From assembly GCF_004798865.1 (NCBI RefSeq), contig NW_025335761.1:23685687-23749686 (forward strand): DNA of 64,000 nt, read 5' to 3'. The notes under the pieces were generated by a model. That model was not told the DNA's origin. It did no database searches and saw only the letters and a program-made list of their open reading frames with translations. Below are positions 11,768 to 24,545 of the stretch, in pieces. Both the position numbers and the translations under genes were made by a program. The DNA is from Varanus komodoensis (Eukaryota > Chordata > Lepidosauria > Squamata > Varanidae). The first letter of the stretch is position 1, and each line of letters begins with the position of its first letter.

Positions 11768-12140
11768 CAGTGGTACCTCGGCTCATGAATGCCTCAGTTC
11801 ATGACCAAATTGGGTCGCAAACAGAAATTTCAGAAAAATTTTGCCTCAGGTTGTGAATTCTGCATTGTGTAACGATTGTGATCGCATCCATTTTCCCTGC
11901 ACGATCATGGTCACGCTCAGGATGGGGAGATGGCCACGCTCGCGCTCGGGGGGACATGACCACAAACTTTGTTGTTCTTTGTGACTTTGTTTCAAAATTT
12001 TGTGATTAAAAAAATGGTTACAGAACGGATTAACCTTATTTACATTGAAACTTATGGGGAAATTTGACTTGGCTCATGACCAGTTTGGGTCACGACCAGA
12101 GTCATGGAATGGATTAAGTTTGTGAGCCAAGGTACCACTG
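11768..12140. mobile_element. TA-flanked short inverted-repeat DNA element, copy A (pogo/Tc1-like MITE)
   Basis: The ends are inverted repeats: CAGTGGTACCTCGGCTCATG at the left and the reverse complement of CAGTGGTACCTTGGCTCACA at the right. Both sides carry a TA dinucleotide, as in Tc1/mariner/pogo target duplications. The 373 bp encode no transposase. The interior has CpG-rich units with GATC and GATGGCC(A/G)C motifs, then a GATTAAAAAAATGGTTACAG block shared with copies B and C. The superfamily is inferred from the TA site and end shape. Confidence 0.85.
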
Positions 12141-13020
12141 TATATCTACAAGAAATGCTATGTTTATTCCTTGAAGGGTGATTTTTTTAAGCCTTTCTAA
12201 TATAACTTGTAGATGTAGCTTGGTCTTTTGTTTTAAAAAGCAAATTATAATACACACACACAAAGGTAATTCTTTGCATACTTTGGAGCACCTTATTTCA
12301 TTGTAACTCCTAGCAGTACATCTGAGACTACTCACAAAGTTTTCTTGTGCCATGCAAGGCAAGGCAATGCATTTGTAAATAAGACCTACAAGAGAAGAGG
12401 TACAAGAGACTGGAAAAGAGAAAAGATCTTTTACCAGCAATTCCAATACTACTTCACTCCAAAATTCAGATACAAGAGAAAGACCTTTCAGCTTCTTGTG
12501 AAGGGAGGGAATAAAGGACTGCTGTGAAAAATTAATGACTGGGATTCTACTGCTGGATCAGAAACTTTCTGCTCATGGAAGGAGCTCCTCTGTCTGTAGG
12601 AGGAGTATTCTAGATCTGTCCCAGTGTGAGGAAGAAAGGGCTGTGCATGGTATAGTAAACTCAGACTGCACCCAGCTCATCAGTGTAGTATGATGGTATT
12701 CCAAGCCGATTATACATGGCTGGTGTTTGTTGCCATATAAGTTTAATTTTCACATAGGTTAACTATTGAAGCAGTCTTAATATGGTGTCTTCTTCAGCTG
12801 TGTTCCCTCCCAAGAGAGCCATGGCATTGTTAAACTTTAAACCAGGATTTGGTGTCAGTCTGAAGCAGCCCACAAAGGCTTTAATTCTAAATCTATGTTA
12901 TTAACTTTTTTAAAAAGTTGTGATCCAGAAGAAATGGCTGGGAGTAAGCTGATGATATTCCATACAGGTTTTGTGAATGCTCCAGAATAAAATCAACGTC
13001 CTTGTAAACTGAAACAATAT

Positions 13021-13240
13021 TATTTATTAATTTATTTAAAACATTTCTATGCCGCCCACATCACAACAAAGCCTCGGGGCGGCTCACAAAGAATACATAA
13101 AACATACATAAATAATAATATAGCAATTAAAAGAAGGAAAACAACAACAACAACATTAAAAAAACCCCGGTGCATTCTTGGCTAAAAATTTTAAAATCCT
13201 AATTAATACAATAATTTAGCAATTAAAATAAGTTTTAAAT
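13021..13240 (-). mobile_element. L2-like LINE 3' end (antisense)
   Basis: TTTATTTAAAACATTTCTATGCCGCCC followed by GCCTCGGGGCGGCTCACAA is the reverse complement of the L2-like end in which a short GC-rich stem precedes TATAAA...AAATAAATA. The same segment is inserted in the element at 28966. AT-rich 3' untranslated sequence continues to about 13240. Confidence 0.65.
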
Positions 13241-14207
13241 AAAAAGATCTTAGCCTTTTTAATCAGTAATCTGTGGTTTGTGTTTGTCCTCCAAATCAGA
13301 ACTGTAAACCAATGTTTGTTCTTGCTTTGCAATTCTTGTTAGGAGAATAAGCACTAACTTGAATCTGTTGGTATGGATGTAATCTTGGACTATGGGTTTG
13401 CACTAAATAAAAAGCAACAAATTATATCTGAAGGAGCACATAGGGACTCACTCCTTTCAGTTTTCTCATTGACCTCAATGCAAACCAGTTCTATTTCTTG
13501 TATAACCACAGTAACACAAGGTCTTCTGCCAAGCAAAGACAGGGCCTGGTCTACTGCCCCTTGACTCAAAGGGATAAAAGCAAGAGTTTCCAGATAGCTC
13601 TTTCCTATCATTATGAGACAGTGAATGCATTTGCTTCCATTGCCTGTACCGGAGACAGTGTTTAATGGCAGACTTTCTCTTCATACAGAATATATTTCTT
13701 TTGGCCCTATGAGAGATGTATGGAAATTTTGTTTCAGCTAGCAAATCATTTTACTTTGTCCCATGCATAATTTCAAATGTGAATAGGAGCGTATTGTTTC
13801 CAAAATGTTTCAAATTCTCAAATGTCCAACCATACATTTTAATGCATTTTAAAATGCATTTTTCCAAATAATGCACATTTTCATGTTTTAGTAAATGGTG
13901 GAAAAGGTACACTTTTCCTCTTTTAAATATCTACTTCCCCCATTTGCACTAAAAGAAAAACAGCTCCCAAAAGGAAAGGGAGCAAGATGAGCTAACTTCA
14001 GTTCTCACTCTGCCATCTTATTTTTTTAATGTAACATTAAATGTGAAAGCTATGTACTAGAGTTCAGAAAATCCTACACAATACAAACAGCTCCAGTTCT
14101 CTAATCCCCAGGCCATAGTAATGCCAAAATCTAACATTGCCAATCTACCACTTGATTGTTTTCCTTCAGTTCATTGTTGAGTAACTAACAGGAAAAGCAG
14201 CTATTGC

Positions 14208-14221
14208 GGGGGGGGGGGGGG
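14208..14221. repeat. Poly-G run
   Basis: Fourteen consecutive G, followed at about 14239 by a short GGT repeat. Capable of G-quadruplex formation and prone to sequencing length error. Confidence 0.95.
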
Positions 14222-15384
14222 TCTTTTTTGTTTGCTTGGTGGTGGTGGTGGTCATTGTTGTTTAACTAAACTATCTTCATTCCATGTACAGTATCAGGAA
14301 GTGGTTTGACTTTAGGATGGAATGAACCAGGGGATGGATGGGAATCAGAATGGTAACAACATGGTAAGGGCAGGCATCCTATTAAGAAAATTGCAATCAA
14401 AGCACCAGAAGAATGTATGGAGTCAGACCCAGGAAAAAGATTGAGCTACAAGGCAACTGTATAGTGCTGAAGGGCCAGAAAAATGCAAGGTCAAAGGCAA
14501 GCAAGAGTCCTAGACCAAGGCAACATTCAGGAAATGGTAGATGACTGTGACTTGTCTGTGATGTATCTTCATATAGCTTTTTATTTCTGCAGTGATATTT
14601 TGCCTCTGAAATGTGTAGATGAAAACACAGTATGCTGCCAAATGAATATGACATTTAAGGGTGTTGTGCATTGCACTGACTATCATCAGAAATGTTTCTT
14701 GCTATTGGAGCAGTGCTTGTACTTTGGATAATGTCCTGTTAAAAAGCTAATAGTAAAAAAGTGAAAAAAGAGGAATTACTGTTACTGATGGTAAATTCTC
14801 ACACTGGGAATTTATATTACTTTTTTGGCTTTCTGTGGCATGCGTCTAGTCAATTCCTTCTTTTGCATGTTTACAAAACTCTGTTCCTTTAATCCTGTAG
14901 CAAAGACATGCTGTCTCTATGGCACCTCGATTTCCATGGGAACAGATTTGATGCTATAAATACAATTTTTATTCTGGTGTGTGAAAGAAAAGGAATACTG
15001 TGAATGGGAAACCTATTAAAACAAAAATTCCATACATGTATTATTGAGAATAACACTTTTGCAGAAGAAAAGAATTCCAACTCTATTGTAAATTGACATA
15101 CAATTCACAATGTATTATGAATTATAATGTGTGTTTATTTTGCACTGAGAGATACTTGGGGTCTGACATTTTGAATGTAGGTTTAGAAATCATAAATTCA
15201 TAAATTTGTGTTGCCCATTATAAATGAAAAATGGGGAAAAGTTAAGGCACTATCTCTTTGATTGCAGATTATATACAATCCAAAGGATCATTATATCCTT
15301 TCATCTTCTGAACAACTGGTGTTGATTATGGCCAGATTAATAACTGGGACCCTTAGGTCCAAACGTATAAAACTGGTTCTGAGC

Positions 15385-15515
15385 CACTTGTACTAACTGC
15401 CTGGATGTTTCTGGACCCAATTGAAGGTGGGCAGCTGGTTTGCCACTGTGTGTACAGAATGCTGGACTAGATGGATCTTTAGTCTGATACAGTATGGCTT
15501 TTCTTACGTTCTTAG
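15385..15515 (+). mobile_element. CR1/L3-type non-LTR tail
   Basis: CAGAATGCTGGACTAGATGG then CTGATACAGTATGGCTTTTC and ACGTTCTTA matches a tail common in squamate genomes (GGACTAGATGGGCC...TGATCCAGCAGG...TTATGTTCTTA). Related copies lie at 25360-25455 and 62345-62460. Assigning the family to CR1/L3 rather than a SINE mobilised by it is inference. Confidence 0.55.
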
Positions 15516-16025
15516 GGTGTTGGTTTTAATCTATAGAGCTGTACATGGCTTGGGACAACAATACTTGTCAGAGTGCCACTCTCAGCTGAGCTGTGATCTA
15601 CGTGGACACGGTACTCAACCTCTGGGGCCTTCCTCCAAATGCCAACTCCAAGGAAGGTTCAGAGGGTGGCAGCAAGGGTAAAGCCACACTTTCTTTGTGG
15701 TGACCTCCCATCTATGGAACAATCTCCCCACTGTGGCCTGCCTGGCAGCAAACTTGTCAACAGGTTAAGATGGTCCTTCATGCCAAGGCCTTTAAAGACT
15801 TACTTGGACACCCAGGAGTTTTACGGGTTGCCCATCCCATGTGATTTAACAGGATCATTCTTTGTTGTTGTTTTCAACCATTTTAAACTTTTTAATGTTT
15901 CTATGACAATGTTTAATGTTTTATGATATTTTACTGTATTTTATCTTGTTTTATGGGTCATTGTAAACTACCCAGAGAACCTCAGTTATGGGTTAGTATA
16001 GAAATGAAATTAAAAATAATAATAA
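15516..16025 (+). mobile_element. L2-like LINE, 3' end of ORF2 and tail
   Basis: It encodes VLVLIYRAVHGLGQQYLSEC, the L2/CR1-clade motif LxYKALHGLGPxYL, followed in other frames by recognisable terminal ORF2 remnants. A 3' untranslated region follows with ATTTTAAAC repeats and an end GTAAACTACCCAGAGAACC...AATAATAATAAT. 5'-truncated and frame-broken. Confidence 0.75.
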
Positions 16026-16080
16026 TACAGAATTGAGTAATCTTATGAACCAAAACAACAGTTAGTTTAAATAGATTTAC

Positions 16081-16145
16081 TATATTTAATACATTGATTG
16101 ATTGATTGATTGATTGTATTTGTATGCTGCCCCACATATATATAC
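16081..16145 (-). repeat. (GATT)n simple repeat with L2-like tail (antisense)
   Basis: Five or six GATT units are followed by GTATTTGTATGCTGCCCCAC, the reverse complement of the L2-like terminal motif. The tetramer run is probably the expanded 3' tail of the LINE fragment. Confidence 0.6.
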
Positions 16146-17794
16146 TTGAACCAGTAATATATCTTTTGTGCTTGTTCTCCAGATCAGAATTGCAAGGTAT
16201 TATTTGATTCTGTTTTGCTGTTATGATAGGCACATGTATAAATCATTGCTTGCTGGTTTGATTGTAATGCCATACTATAGTTTGCACTAAACAAAAATTA
16301 ATAATTTGAACCTGAATGTTTAAGGACAATATATGAGACCATTGGACTTCATCAGTTCCCTGAACTGTGGACATTCCTGAATTTATTCTGGTGCAATATG
16401 GCACAAATAAAGTAACCCTTTATTATGGTTCCTCTGTTTGAAATTGACAACAGGAGTTTGAAACGTGAATGGCCTGTTTAACCTCAATAAATGTTTACCA
16501 GTTGGGTGGTAATTATTTGCTGCATTGGAATCTTGAATGTTTGGCACTGTAACCAGATAATTACTTTATTTACCATGTGATCTGGCAGCTGACTAATTTT
16601 TCTGTAAACAGAGTTGCTTCATTGCTGCCTTACTGAAAAGACATGAGTTAGGGTGTGGAGGGTGGGTGAATGCCATTTGTAAAATACATTAGTTTCAGAT
16701 AGAGCCGTAGGAAGATCAGCAAGATAGTTACTCAAGCAAATGTTTGCTCTAACAATCCTACATTTGTACAAAGTAAACCTTTATTTTTCTTTGCAAGGTC
16801 TCAGTGTCTGTAGAAATGATTAAATGTAATGTGCTTTGCCATGGTTATCAAATAGCTTCTTCTTGAGCAGCATTTGGTTTAAAATAGCAAGGTGCTTATT
16901 ATAAAACTGAGCAACCTCTACCCCATCAATTCAACATTCCAGACATTTCACTCCACACATTCAATAACATAAGAAATGCAACATAAATCATAACATATGG
17001 AACTACCAGCAGTTGCATCTTAACTCATCTTTGTGTGAATCATGATATTGTTCCGGGGTTTTAGTTTGTTGGCACAATGGCCTGCAAATTATTTTTGCTT
17101 TCTTAACTTTTAAAAAATAAATTACTGCTTTTGTTTTTAACTACAGTTGTGCACTGTTCATAGGGTTGTTGCTAAAGACTGGTTTGGCACAGAGGTTCAG
17201 TGATACCTGGAAGTAGCTGCACTCAGTGTGTAATATCAGTTGTAAGAGTACTTAAATGGCTACCAGTCAGTGTTTGGGCCAACTTATTGTTTTCATGGGG
17301 TTTTTTTCTGTATGCTACTTTGGGGTGCGGTGGGGTATTTATTTACAATGCTATTGTCTTATGGTGTAGAAGTATTCCATTGTTCGTATGAGGGAGATGA
17401 CAAATTTGGTATATTGTTTTGTTGGCTTGTTGTGCTGCATGGATTTTTTAACCTTTTATTTGTAAAAAAAAATATGGTGGCATAGAGTTGAATATAAACA
17501 ATGTAAAGCTACTAACCTGAAATTAGAACACAGCAACTAACTTGAAGTGCCCTGGCAAGGTTCATGACAGAGTGACTGCAGATTCAAATGGAAAGTGGTG
17601 ATTCTAATCAACAGTTAACTAATCTAGAAGCAGCCCAAGATTGCAAACTTCATTTTATTGTATTATAATTTTCCATCAGACCAAATTAAACCATTCCGAT
17701 TCTCACTATGTCTTAAAAATCAGAAAATACTATCATCAACATCACATTTTAATCCTACTTTTTTCCTGCTGTGAAGAACAGACAACTTTAATAC

Positions 17795-17905
17795 TCCATT
17801 TAATTCTCGCAACACCCCTGTGAGATAGGTTGGGCTGAGAATCTGCAACTGGTTTAAAGTCACCTAGTGAACTTCATGGCCAAGTAGGCACTAGAACCCA
17901 TATTG
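17795..17905 (-). mobile_element. SINE-like fragment (antisense, MIR/CORE or squamate tRNA-SINE body)
   Basis: CCTGTGAGATAGGTTGGGCTGAGA, interrupted by a short unaligned stretch, then AGTCACCTAGTGAACTTCAT and GGCACTAGAACCCATATTG follows the antisense body of tRNA-derived SINEs (normally CCTGTGAGGTAGGTTAGGC, CAAGGTCACCCAGTGAGC, GGACTAGAACCCGGG). The same body occurs in sense at 47085-47290. Confidence 0.6.
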
Positions 17906-19989
17906 CCCAAGAGCACATTGAACAGGTTATCAGTGATTGGTAAAGATTTTTTAAAAATGTGCATGTGCACAAAATCTGCACATTTATTTTATTTTATTTT
18001 TAGCTGTCAAGGTGCAGGTGCATAGTTCTATGAAAATTGGAAGATTTGGCTGGGCAATATCCAGGTTAAGGGTACCTGCTGTTCAAATGCAGCCAGGACC
18101 AAACCCTGACACTGATTCAAAGAGACTTTATATTGCTTTCTCTTAATTGTTGTCAAAAGATGAGTTGCCAAGTCAAAGCAAAAGCACAAATGATCTCTCC
18201 TTGCAAAAAGTGGGTGGAGAGGTTCATAGTATGGTCCTCATCTTTTTCTGTTTTAACTGCCCTCTAGCTGCTTTGGAAAGTGCGCAAGTGTACTTCATCC
18301 CCTTTACTTTGGACAAGGAGTTTTGACAATGGGCTATGCAAACCAAGGGCCTACTGCAGACCCTGTCTCCTATCCCAGTGGCCCTGTTGATGTAGTGTGA
18401 AAGAAGTGCTCTTGTTGATTTCTTGCTGTGATGAAGTGTTTTGGAGTAATATAGAATTACTACACAGAAATTTCAGAAATAGTTTCTGGAATTCACTTGA
18501 AGCACAAGTAAAGAGGCTGAGCCAATCTGTGCCTGATAATAGCTCCTGGTAAAGCATTCACTTACTTAACTGCAGATCTTCCATTTTTAGCTGTTACAAA
18601 CATCACAGAATGTACTTTGTAAAATGTATCAGCTTTGTTTTTAAATAATACAATGGTATCAAAACACCATAATGTTTATGTATCTATATAATGTTTATGT
18701 ATCTAAATAATTTTAATGCTATTTCTGTAAATGCATTGGAAAATCATTAGAATATAATTATTTTATGCATGTCTCCTTGATCACTCTAATCTAGTTTACA
18801 TATCTTAATTGTATAGGTTAGAAAAAATGTAGCTGTTTCAAAGAGGTTGGACAACCTATCATTGTCAGTGACCTTTGCTGTAGTTTAATTAGCAAAATAG
18901 AACTCAACTAAGGAATGACTACAAATACAAATACTTTTGTCCTGTTTAATGCTAATTTAGGGAGCATTCATTAAATAGAGGCTATGCTACTGACATCTTG
19001 TGGTTAAAGATGACAATTGCAAGGGGGAGAATGAGGGAAAGAGAAAGGCACTGCAAAATAAGGGAAGTGCAGCTGAGGGAGATGCTGAGTTTGAGCAAAA
19101 AGTGACAAAACAAATAGGTTTCTTAATCATCTCCCTTTGTCCTATTGACTTTTCAGGGGCTTTTCATCCAAATGGGAAAATATAAAAGATAGGATTCCAT
19201 AGGAGGAAAAGCTGTTTGGAATGGTGATTTTGTGTGGGAAATGGAGGGTAGGAAATTAAGTATACTCCCTATCTGCCCTTGCTTCTGACTGCAGCTTCCC
19301 ATTGTGCCTTTTCATTCTCAAACATTCTTGGGCAATAGCAGCTGAGTGTAATGTGTAAATTCACCATGACACAGTTGCCATTCTTGAAAAAGAAACTCCT
19401 TATTAATTACATGTTTATATGTGTGAGTGCGGAATGAGAACCTGATCATCTGTAATTGTGAAAAGTAAAGAAAATGTTATGGGAAGTTCAAAATCAGGGC
19501 ATGATAGCAATATGCATCTATATATTGCAAAATATATTTCTATAATTCATACAACCTTTGTAAAATGTAGTATTTGCTATTTTCCATTAATTTATCAGTT
19601 TGAAGTCAATTATTTAAGAGGTGGTTAATACATAAGTGTTCTTCCATTAGTCCTAAACCTTTTGTATTATTAGTTTACTCCAAGGGTCATATTGAAAATG
19701 AATACTTTGTCTCCATTCAATGTTTGCAGGCCACCCATTCATATTGGGCACTATCTAATGCTGCTGCTCCATTTACACTGTAACTTGTAATTAACCTATC
19801 ACTAGCAAAAGCAACCTGTAGTACAGCATCAATAGTATATGCTAGAGTTTTCCAGGAAAATTTGTTGTGCCACTGTACATTATTAGTATTGTGTTGGAGG
19901 TTGCTACTATGTCAGTGGTATAGGTAGAACAGCAGTGTTGAATACTGCCTGTTGCTTTCTCTCCACATCCTCACCTATATTTAATTCTT

Positions 19990-20150
19990 GTGTACATTCA
20001 TATACCACCTACTTTCCAGCATGGAATCCAAGGCAGCATGCTTGGAATATTCAGGCAGTTTCCTACCCACGTGTTATCCTTAACTTCCACAGGTAGTTGT
20101 AAGATGTAGCTTCAGACTATACCTGGGACCAAATGATGAGATGCTTTCCC
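19990..20150 (-). mobile_element. Probable degraded SINE/LINE tail (antisense)
   Basis: CATTCATATACCACCTACTTTCC then CCAAGGCAGCATGC resembles the reverse complement of the SINE end CAAGGTGG...AAAGGTGGGATATAAATG, followed by a degraded body. Diverged, so moderate support only. Confidence 0.4.
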
Positions 20151-21042
20151 TTGCTGTACTATTTAATTTACTGAATTCATAGAAGTGTCACCAGCCAGAA
20201 CAGAGACTGACATTCAGTAAATCATGCCTCCAATTCATTTCCTCCCATTTGCTGTCTGCTCCTATTTGTTGCGTATTCAAGCTACATGGGATTTGTAGTT
20301 TGGAGGAAAGTGGGAAATGTTCCTATTTTAATGAAGGAGTCATAATATAGGCAGCTCAATGGCCTGTCCCCAGGTGTAGCTTTGATCACAAAGTTTACGA
20401 TTTCAGCCCACAGTTTCTCTTACATCATGATTTTAATATTTTAGAAATCCCTTTCCCACCCCAATTTCCCCTGTCCAGTATGCTTCTTAGGGTCTGTTAC
20501 ATTTAACAGTTGATGAAGGCACTAAACACAGATGGCCTGTCAAAGGTCCATAGCCATTGCTATTGATTGGATACTGCATAATTTCAGTATATGAGAGCAT
20601 TGTCCCAAAACCTCTTTTCAGTGCTAGGGCTCAGACCTTGAACATGTTACTCTGTCCGAAAAAATTGCTGAGTATATATGGTACATCTTTCAAATGAGTC
20701 TGCAGCCAGCACCCTAATACTCTGATTCAGAGTAATACAGACTAAAGGAAAATTTCAAGGCTACCTTGAATGAACAGCCCATTTCATTTTACTCTGTCAT
20801 TGTATCATAATACATGAAAAATGTTTAAATGAAGCATTTATGAAAATATTAAAGCCAAATATTCAAAGCACCATAAATTGAGCTTCACCATCAGTCAGGG
20901 ATGATTAGCAATTATTGGGTAGTGCAGTCAGAACACATTCTTTGACAGACCCATGTGATATCCAATAGGGTAGTGCCTTAACAGGTTATGCTTGATTTTT
21001 AATACAATTGGTCTGATGAGCTGTTTGATTATTTTTTTACAG

Positions 21043-21104
21043 AATACAATGCTGCTATTTTGCAGTTAAAGAGGGAGCACAAAGATGAAGTTGAAAAATT
21101 GAAG
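21043..21104 (+). CDS. FMN1: Formin-1 small exon, coiled-coil segment
   Basis: This 62-bp exon lies between the acceptor ATTTTTTTACAG (ends 21042) and the donor GTAAAT (21105). With the carried G it reads EYNAAILQLKREHKDEVEKL plus K, ending on a codon boundary. Human FMN1 has the closely similar EYQAAILHLKREHKEEIENL at this place. Heptad spacing of Ile/Leu/Val suggests a coiled coil that continues into the exon at 43731. It is isolated by introns of 9.9 and 22.6 kb and is too short to be found by ORF length. Confidence 0.95.
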
Positions 21105-21851
21105 GTAAATATTTTTTTCTATTCACTGGTAGTCTTTTGAGTATTACTCAGATCAATATAATCCTGTATGTATTTTTATATCTGTTTTCTATTAGAGTAT
21201 ACTTGTAATCTTCATAATTTGTCAGACACATCTAGTAAATCATGCTATTAATCATTCTTATGCACAGAACTCAGTTATCTACAAGAGGTGCAAGAGAAGA
21301 ATACAGATCCATTTTGTCATTCTTCTGTTTACATGGAGCTATTGATTCTGTTAAAATTAATAAGACCAACCATATGCCCAAAGATTAGAGAGAATATAAA
21401 TTTACATTCAATATATCTGCCTCTTTCAGTAAGTTTCACTTGGCAAGCATTTCAGTTTACCTTAGTTTGCAGAAAGAGTTTGGTTCCTTTCCTAAGAATT
21501 GACACTGTTGTGAAATAATCATCAAGGTGTGAATCCTGATCGAACGCTCATCTCTAGTGAAACTGGTTTTTGTAGTACAGAAACATGCACATTTGCTTGA
21601 TCAGAGAAGATAATGGAACAAGGTAAACAGCTGTGTTTACCAAAGGAGGAGATACCTCTTTCCTACCACCTTCATCACTTAGTATCTGGTCCTAAGCATA
21701 GGAGCAAAAAACAGGAGAACCCACATCCATTTGATATCTTACGTCTACGTTAAAATATAATTTACAACTGAAACTGTTTGCAGTTTTCCTTCATATTGTC
21801 CATTTCTTGATCACAGTTAAATGCCTGCAGCATATCATGACTGAAAAGGCA

Positions 21852-21875
21852 GTGTGTGTGTGTGTGTGTGTGTGT
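21852..21875. repeat. (TG)12 microsatellite
   Basis: An uninterrupted GT dinucleotide run of about 24 bases, likely polymorphic. Confidence 0.95.
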
Positions 21876-22429
21876 ATCACACCAGTATATATCTCCACAT
21901 CCATCATTATTGCACACAGTAAGTGCTGGATCATCCCTTTGGATGCAGGAGTGGATATATCTTGGATATATTGAGTATATCTTCTCAATTTAAGATATAC
22001 CATCAAATTTAAAAGGCTGGGCCTTTCATTCTGTGCAAATCCCTCATTTCTGACCATTAGCCATGCAGGTTCAGCTCATGGGAACTGGAGTCCAACAGAG
22101 TCTGGTATGCTGCAGGTTTCCCCTTTCCGGTTTCTCACAGAAATGCATTTTCTATATTCCCCACTAGAGGTCAGTTAAGCATCTCTTTTCCCTCCTCCCA
22201 TGTTGAAGCAGTAGCTATAATCTTACTTCATTCTTAATTTCATTTGAATACACCAATAGATAGATTATATTACAGTTAAATATATTGTAATTTAACCATG
22301 GTTGCCATAGCAAGAGCTTTTTTGTTGAAAGGTTTAAAAGTACACCAAGGGAAAGGGCCAGGGTATCCATGGAGAACATCCAGAATGCAAATACAATTAA
22401 CCTAATACGTTTAAAACATTTAAAGGTAG

Positions 22430-22555
22430 AATCCTATGCGTGTTTAGAGTCTTGCAGCTCCTAGTACTCCAGCTAGTTGTGCTGTGAATAGCTTGCTGGG
22501 GAATGCTGGGAGGTGTAGGCTTTGGTCCTTGTCTAAACATAAGTAAGTTTGTGCC
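22430..22555. mobile_element. Short palindromic DNA element, AATCCTATGC family, copy 1
   Basis: The left end AATCCTATGCGTGTTTAGAG pairs approximately with the right section (reverse complement of GTCTAAACATAAG), with GGGAATGCTGGGAGGTGTAG inside. Related copies are at 24430, 40880 and 49779. Non-coding MITE-like element, superfamily unknown. Confidence 0.5.
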
Positions 22556-23214
22556 CTTACTTGTACTAAATATTAATAACATTAAAAGTTTGGAAAAAAT
22601 GGCCTGGTATTAATTATTGTAGTGCCTTTCTGCTGCACAAAACTTTGGAAGATGAAGGGTTTACTACTTCTACATTTGGGTAGAATATTGCCATCACACT
22701 TCCCCTTAAATTCCCACAAGTAATGGCTTAATTTTTTTTAAATGAAAACTGAAATTTCAGTGAAGGGGTGGGCCTTGCCACATAACTAGACTTATTGTTA
22801 TTGTTGTGTTTCTATCTATAATGAATCTGGTTGGGGGAAAGATCAGAAGAAGGAATAGTGAGAAGACTTCTGTTCCCTAAGATTCCTAGGATTGGTTTGT
22901 GAAAAACCTAAAGTGAGTTTGCATACTCCTTGTTTTCCATAGGGAAGTTTCAGCATGAGTCCATGTAATTTTTCAGTAGCTACAATTGTGGAGTAAGGGG
23001 AATTAAAAAGGAATAACATTTTCAATAACAATAAAAACACTTTTTCCACTGGAAAGTTTACCAGTCCTTTATAGAAAGAATACTGACAATGGCAAGGGAT
23101 GAGGGATTGAAATCACATAAACTGATTTGCTTATGAGGTGATAGGAATTCAAGATTTGTATGGATCCAACTGAAGTCAAAACTGAATCAAGTTCAAAAAT
23201 GATCTAGGGTTTGG

Positions 23215-23545
23215 AAACATTACCCTATGCCAGGAGAGACTGAAAGAACTGGGTTTGTTCAGCCTTGAGAAGAGAAGGCTGAGGGGGGACATAATATCAC
23301 TGATAAGTACCTAAAATACTGTCAGAAAGAGGAAGGACAAGATCTCCTCTTGGTCATACCACAGTATAGGGCATGGAATATCCGCTCAAGTTGTGGCAAA
23401 CCAGGGTCAGGTCAGGCTAATCATCAGGAAAAGTTTCCTAACTGTCAGAGCAATACAACAGTGGAACCAGCTGCCTAGGGAGGTCATGGGCTGCCCCACA
23501 CTAGAGTGAGTCAGAGATCTTTTCACAGTAAGAGTGAGGGCTCAG
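23215..23545 (+). mobile_element. CR1 LINE 3' fragment
   Basis: GAGAGACTGAAAGAACTGGG and TTCAGCCTTGAGAAGAGAAG encode the CR1 ending [15 protein letters not shown]. It continues through a degraded TTCCTAACTGTCAGAGCAAT...GTGGAACCAGCTGCCTAGG block typical of CR1 ORF2 3' ends. 5'-truncated, no long frame. A small tandem duplication (GTGATGTTACAAA twice) follows it. Confidence 0.82.
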
Positions 23546-24429
23546 ACAGTGATGTTACAAAGTGATGTTACAAAGGTCACTACACACAAGAGAGAAAGTT
23601 TGGAGGTTATGCACATCCATCCAATTAAGTGACACATCTGGATAGACATTAGCATCCCAAAACTGCAATTGGCAAGGCATTCTTGGATGCCCATGATGCC
23701 TCTACCAACTCCATTTCGAATAGCAGCTGTGCCTTTCCCTGGAGAAATTAGACCCAGTGTCAGCTGCCCATGTTTTATCACTAGCAGGTGGGTTAGTTTA
23801 ACACTTTTTACATGTGGCTGCCCTTGAGAGCAGTATGGAAACTCAAAATGCTCCAGGATGTATCATGTGAAACAAAAACGCCAGGTCTTATTTCACTAAT
23901 CCTGTGGGGGGGGGGGGTCTTCAATTTTCAACACTGTGATTTATGTTATATGTAAATCAATATAATTCAGCATTACAAGTTGTTGTTAGTATTTTTTCTG
24001 TACTATCTGATCACCATAGCTTTCTGGGTGGCTTAGAGCATCACATAGGTATAATAAGAATGTAATGTAAAAAGAGATAATGGTAAAAACATCAAAAAAT
24101 GTACTACACAAGTAAAAGTCAGATTCAAAATGCAATTTAAACAGCTGCAATAGGTAACATAGATAAGAACACAAGATTTGTTAGATGGACAGCATTCAAA
24201 ATATCCCCCACCAGCACCATCAGAATGTCACTCAATCACTACAAGGCTTTGACAGAAGCAAAATAAGGCCTCGGGCCTATGCAATACACTGGAACTTCAC
24301 ACAGACCACACAAAGTACAGAATATAAAACTATAATAGAATTCTGTGTAAAAACCCTAAGTTTACTACCATGGAGATGTCATTTTGGTTTGAAATGTAGC
24401 TTATTACACCATCATTAGTAAGTAGCCAT

Positions 24430-24545
24430 CCTGATAAGTTAACAGCCTAATTGTAAGTATGCTTATTTAGTAGTAAATCCTTTTGTAGTCAGTGGGGTTC
24501 ACACTGAGGTAAAAAAATCTGCAGTTGCATCCTATGCTAGACAGT
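24430..24545. mobile_element. Short palindromic DNA element, AATCCTATGC family, copy 2
   Basis: It runs from GTAAGTATGCTTATTTAG to TTGCATCCTATGCTAG, with CAGTGGGGTTCACACTGAGG between. The outer parts are inverted and similar to the ends of the copies at 40880 and 49779. Diverged. Confidence 0.5.

Larger units (their letters stand above)
11166..21042 (+). other. FMN1: FMN1 intron, 9.9 kb
   Basis: It holds a TA-flanked inverted-repeat element (11768-12140), L2-like tails, an L2-like 3' fragment with a CR1/L3-type tail (15385-16025) and a SINE-like patch (17795-17905), all listed separately. 18150-19980 and 20150-21000 show no identifiable elements beyond short tandem duplications, such as a 22-bp unit twice near 18664-18710. 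Confidence 0.6.
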